Origin: CAYWNA01 sp964459305
GTDB lineage: Bacteria > Planctomycetota > Planctomycetia > Pirellulales > Pirellulaceae
Length of the DNA: 64,000 nucleotides
Assembly (NCBI GenBank): GCA_964459305.1
Contig: CAYWNA010000038.1
Coordinates: forward strand, 5,183 to 69,182
Reading direction: 5' to 3'
The position numbers and the translations under genes are program-made. Below are positions 61,182 to 64,000 of the stretch, piece by piece (the stretch's first letter is position 1; every line of letters starts with the position of its first letter). The notes below the pieces were generated by a model that did no database searches, was not told the DNA's origin, and saw only the letters and a program-made list of their open reading frames with translations.

Positions 61182-62648
61182 TCACGATTCCTCGTCGGGC
61201 GTGGGTTGCTGCTCCGGCTGGTCAAAGTGGATCGTAAACGTGGTGCCCTCCTGGTAGGTATGGTCGAGCCTGCCGTGGATTTGCCGCGTCAACGCTTGCA
61301 CGACCTTCAGGCCGGTCGAGGTCGCCGCGCCTGCCGCCAACCCTTCGCGCATTCCTACACCGTCGTCCGCGACGGAAATCGAGTAGCTGCCACCCTCTTG
61401 GGCGAAGGCAATGCGGATTTCGCCAGGATGATCCTCGGAAAAGGCGTGCTGCAGCGCGTTGGCAACCAGCTCGTTGACGATCATGCCGCAAGGGATGGCC
61501 AAGTCGAGCAGGAGGGGGACCGACTGCACGTCGAGACGAAAGCTGACGCGAGCGGCCGAGGTTCCAAATCCCTGTCTGAGATTGTCGACCAGCTCTTGGA
61601 CATAGGCGGCAAAATCGATACGGGCCAGATCATCCGAGCGATAGAGCTGTTCGTGGATCAGCGCCATGGAGCGCACCCGCGTCTGACTCTCCTGAAACAG
61701 CCGAATCATCTCCGGATCGCGGATTTCTTGTGCTTGGAGGCTTAGCAGGCTGGAAATGACCTGCAAGTTGTTCTTGACGCGGTGGTGAACCTCTTTGAGC
61801 AAGAGCTCCTTCTCGCGAATCGAAACGGTCTTCTTGCGCAGTTCAGCGGCCATCTGGTTGATCGCGGCAGCCAACATGCCAATTTCATCGCGGGAACGGA
61901 TCGCCACTTGGGTATCGAGACAACCATTACCAATGTCCCGCGCCGCCCGCTGAAGCGTGCCTAGCGGTTTCCCAATCGAACGGGACATAAGGAGACCGAT
62001 CGATATGGCAATGGCAGCGGCAGCGACCAACAGCATACCGCGCTGCCGATCTGCGACGTCCAACGCCCGCTCGGCACGCCGAATACCTCTGGTTGATTCG
62101 CGCCCTGCCAGCTCGCGGATCGCGTCCAGTTGCGGCAGGAGTTCGTTCTCGAAATGAGGGCAGACCCGCTCATCAAGGAACCGCTCGGCGGCATCGACAT
62201 CCTCGTCCAGCAAAACGTGAAACTGGTTCATCAACTCCTGACGCTGGTCGAACCCCTGCCGCAGCGATTCCAGCGACGACTGCGTTTGAGAACCTGCCAG
62301 TTCAGTCAACTCGGCGGCGCCACGCTCGGCCGCGCGCGATTCCACGGCGGGACGCGAATCCGCGAGGTCCCTTTCCTCCCTCTCATGCTGTCGCTCAAAC
62401 GCTTCGCTTGATGCCGAGTCGTCGGCCACCCCACGCCGAGCCATGATCTGTCGGTGAGCGGCCAACTGGTCGGCGTACAGCGCGATGGTGACCTCTGTCG
62501 TTACCGCCATCTGGCGGATCGCGCTATGGCTAAGCCGCTCCATTTGCTGCCTGAGCTCCCGGCCGGTGCGTTGGGCGAGATAGCCCGCCGCTGCCACCAG
62601 CGAAGCGATCACCAGGAACGCCGCGGTGAGCTTGAGACCAATCCTCAT
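61182..62648 (-). CDS. Sensor histidine kinase, HisKA_2 type
   Basis: 488 residues from ATG 62648 (GAGGTG seven bases upstream). Two membrane helices (LTAAFLVIASLVAAAGYLA and LLVAAAAIAISIGLLM) bracket a helical sensory region of about 170 residues, probably periplasmic. HAMP follows (SIGKPLGTLQRAARDIGNG), then HisKA_2 with LLKEVHHRVKNNLQVISSLL, whose HH-R-KNN is the phospho-acceptor box, and the ATPase (GMIVNELVANALQHAF, SVADDGVGM, STGLKVVQAL). It is the natural partner of the sigma-54 regulator downstream, though a repeat-filled gap separates them. Signal unknown. Confidence 0.95.
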   Translation of the reverse strand: MRIGLKLTAAFLVIASLVAAAGYLAQRTGRELRQQMERLSHSAIRQMAVTTEVTIALYADQLAAHRQIMARRGVADDSASSEAFERQHEREERDLADSRPAVESRAAERGAAELTELAGSQTQSSLESLRQGFDQRQELMNQFHVLLDEDVDAAERFLDERVCPHFENELLPQLDAIRELAGRESTRGIRRAERALDVADRQRGMLLVAAAAIAISIGLLMSRSIGKPLGTLQRAARDIGNGCLDTQVAIRSRDEIGMLAAAINQMAAELRKKTVSIREKELLLKEVHHRVKNNLQVISSLLSLQAQEIRDPEMIRLFQESQTRVRSMALIHEQLYRSDDLARIDFAAYVQELVDNLRQGFGTSAARVSFRLDVQSVPLLLDLAIPCGMIVNELVANALQHAFSEDHPGEIRIAFAQEGGSYSISVADDGVGMREGLAAGAATSTGLKVVQALTRQIHGRLDHTYQEGTTFTIHFDQPEQQPTPDEES

Positions 62649-62912
62649 CGTGATGCACCTCAAAAACGGGTTCTGACGCCTGTGACAGTTCTACCATAAG
62701 GCGAAAATGCCTTCCATCAGGCGAGCTGTTTCGTCCGGGCATGGCAGTTGCGTGCATCGTAGTGCGGTGCCGTTGGGGCACGCTCCGCACGGCAAAACGG
62801 CCGTCAATGGGGGCAGCGGCAACCGTGGCCGGGGTTGGCTTCAGAAAGACCCCCATGGTAAACTTGCGCTTTGTGGCCTGTTTGTTAATCGCATCTACGT
62901 GCGAGGCGCCCG

Positions 62913-63851
62913 ATGTGTCGCATGAGACGCGCTGGTGGCGCATCACCAGCGACAAATCCTGCGCTGATCTCCAGACCGCCAAGAGGATTGACCTTGGTCG
63001 AGCTCATGGTCGTGCTCGCCATCATTGCCATCCTATTGGCCCTGCTGCTGCCGGCCATCCAAGCCGCTCGCGAGGCCCATCGGCGAATCAAGTGCCAGAG
63101 CAATATCCGGCAGATCGGGATCGCGCTGCACACCCATCACGACGTACACGGACGGCTGCCTGCGGGATGGGTCTCAATCGATCCTGGCGGTAACCCCGGA
63201 TGGGCGTGGAGCGCCTTGCTGCTGGAGTTTGCCGATCAACCCACATCGCCGAACATCCAATGGGCCGGGAGAGCAACAGCGGTAGCCATCGCCACGCCCC
63301 TGCCCGTGTCGGGTAGAACGCGAATCGACCACTCAAGCAACAAGGCAATCAGAGAAAGAGGAATCTCCCTATTCCTCTGTCCCTCGGATTCGTCTGACGA
63401 GCTGTTCATGTTACCCAGCGGTCCCACAGGACAGATGTTCGAGGTTGCCCGTGCCAACTACGTGGGCGTCTTTGGCACGGGAGCGATCGCAAGCAATCCG
63501 TCGGCCGGCAACGGAGTGTTTTTCCGGAATAGTGGAACTCGCTTTGGCGGCATCCTCGACGGTCTGAGTAACACGCTCATGGTGGGCGAGCGGGCTTCCC
63601 GACAGCCTTCATCCTGGGAAGGCTCCGCCACGTGGGTCGGTGCAATCCCTGGAGCCCACCGAAGTATGGCGCGCGTCGTCGGCCGTGCCGATCGAGTCCC
63701 CAACGATGTCCTGGGAGACTTCGCCGATTTTGGCAGCTGGCACCCGTTTGGCGCCAACTTCGTCATGGCGGATGGCTCGGTGAGGATGATCAGCGACGAG
63801 ATCGACCAAGCGGCATACCACGCTCTGGCCACACGCGCGGGCGGCGAATAG
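62913..63851 (+). CDS. DUF1559 domain protein with type IV pilin-like N-terminus
   Basis: 312 residues. Prepilin signal PRGLTLVELMVVLAIIAILL, then LPAIQAAREAHRRIKCQSNI; the glycine before the normal F is followed by L here (GLTLVEL instead of GFTLVEL). Body motifs: LHTHHDVHGRLPAG, the LDGLSNTLMVGERAS segment and MADGSVRMISDEID. It is shorter than the other DUF1559 protein (383 residues). GAGGCG lies upstream of ATG 62913. The gene is divergent from the histidine kinase. A degenerate family A element follows the stop. Confidence 0.93.
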   Translation: MCRMRRAGGASPATNPALISRPPRGLTLVELMVVLAIIAILLALLLPAIQAAREAHRRIKCQSNIRQIGIALHTHHDVHGRLPAGWVSIDPGGNPGWAWSALLLEFADQPTSPNIQWAGRATAVAIATPLPVSGRTRIDHSSNKAIRERGISLFLCPSDSSDELFMLPSGPTGQMFEVARANYVGVFGTGAIASNPSAGNGVFFRNSGTRFGGILDGLSNTLMVGERASRQPSSWEGSATWVGAIPGAHRSMARVVGRADRVPNDVLGDFADFGSWHPFGANFVMADGSVRMISDEIDQAAYHALATRAGGE

Positions 63852-63901
63852 TGGAACTCCCCACTAAGGAACACGGGAAGACAACTTGGGCAAACGCCGT
63901 G

Positions 63902-63967
63902 GTAGCTACGCTCGCCAGAGCGTGGGCGGTCTAGCCGGATCCACGGTCTGGCGACTTCGGCTACATG
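63902..63967 (+). repeat. Degenerate family A core
   Basis: Only the core inverted repeat remains: first arm GTAGCTACGCTCGCCAGAGC at 63902 and second arm CTGGCGACTTCGGCTACATG at 63948. The small hairpin of the first arm is longer here: ACGCTC-GCCA-GAGCGT, a 6-bp stem. Termini are absent. Confidence 0.55.
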
Positions 63968-64000
63968 TCAACTACGGAAGCTATCGTTCCCTCACCCCTG

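Noticed and set aside
1..64000. tRNA, rRNA, prophage or transposase genes
   Set aside because: No cloverleaf, rRNA segment, integrase or transposase motif was seen on either strand; only non-coding repeats.

Overview
The window looks like chromosomal DNA of a planctomycete, most likely of the Pirellulales. The evidence is: two DUF1559 pseudopilin-like proteins (31638-32789, 62913-63851), a cell-surface protein with the planctomycete LEPR-XLL type N-terminus (56011-59124), two BBP7-type outer-membrane barrel proteins (4729-6174, 18114-19556), a bacterial topoisomerase VI B subunit (19850-21922), several exported proteins of a planctomycete type, high GC content, and many families of long interspersed palindromes. 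No rRNA, tRNA, CRISPR array or intact insertion sequence is visible. Family names were assigned by reading the proteins; no database search was run.

Layout. 1-4.6 kb: end of a PQQ-type propeller protein, a SUI1/YciH protein, a methyltransferase-like protein, and a tiny basic protein plus SapC homologue lying between two copies of a 126-bp repeat. 4.7-9.1 kb: a BBP7 barrel, a secretion-type barrel gene broken by one in-frame TAG, a C39 peptidase lipoprotein and thioredoxin. 9.2-15.2 kb: a PAS-rich histidine kinase, a HAD phosphatase, a rhomboid protease and a LysM protein. 15.7-18 kb: an Rrf2 and an ArsR regulator followed by an NMN amidase-like (CinA) and a NadD-like gene. 18-24.5 kb: a second BBP7, orphan Top6B, two exported proteins and a radical SAM protein. 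24.9-30 kb: a GNAT, a dead/active M16 peptidase pair and a TPR membrane protein. 30-38 kb: a lipoprotein, DUF1559, queE/queF, an SPFH protein and RecG. 38-49 kb: a Ser/Thr kinase with a degenerate receiver, family 4 uracil-DNA glycosylase, a large exported protein, PIG-L, DUF885, ThuA, TlpA and a KaiA-like pseudo-receiver protein. 49-64 kb: a BlaI/M56 pair with operators, DUF5107-TPR, the LEPR-XLL surface protein, an NtrC-type regulator, a HisKA_2 kinase and DUF1559.

How genes work together. Clear functional units are CinA with NadD-like (pyridine nucleotide salvage), the two M16 subunits, queE with queF (7-deazaguanine synthesis), BlaI with M56 (translationally overlapping, with two GTACAnnTGTAC operators in the promoter), the HisKA_2 kinase with the sigma-54 activator, and barrel plus C39 lipoprotein, which resembles FapF/FapD amyloid secretion.

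Most unusual content. (1) At least seven families of interspersed palindromes. Several have a conserved inner hairpin inside a second, perfect, locus-specific outer hairpin. (2) An M56 sensor protease whose C-terminal sensor part is five tandem helical repeats. (3) A protein with the KaiA-like order pseudo-receiver, coiled coil, four-helix domain. (4) Top6B without Top6A. (5) A barrel gene interrupted only by an amber codon.
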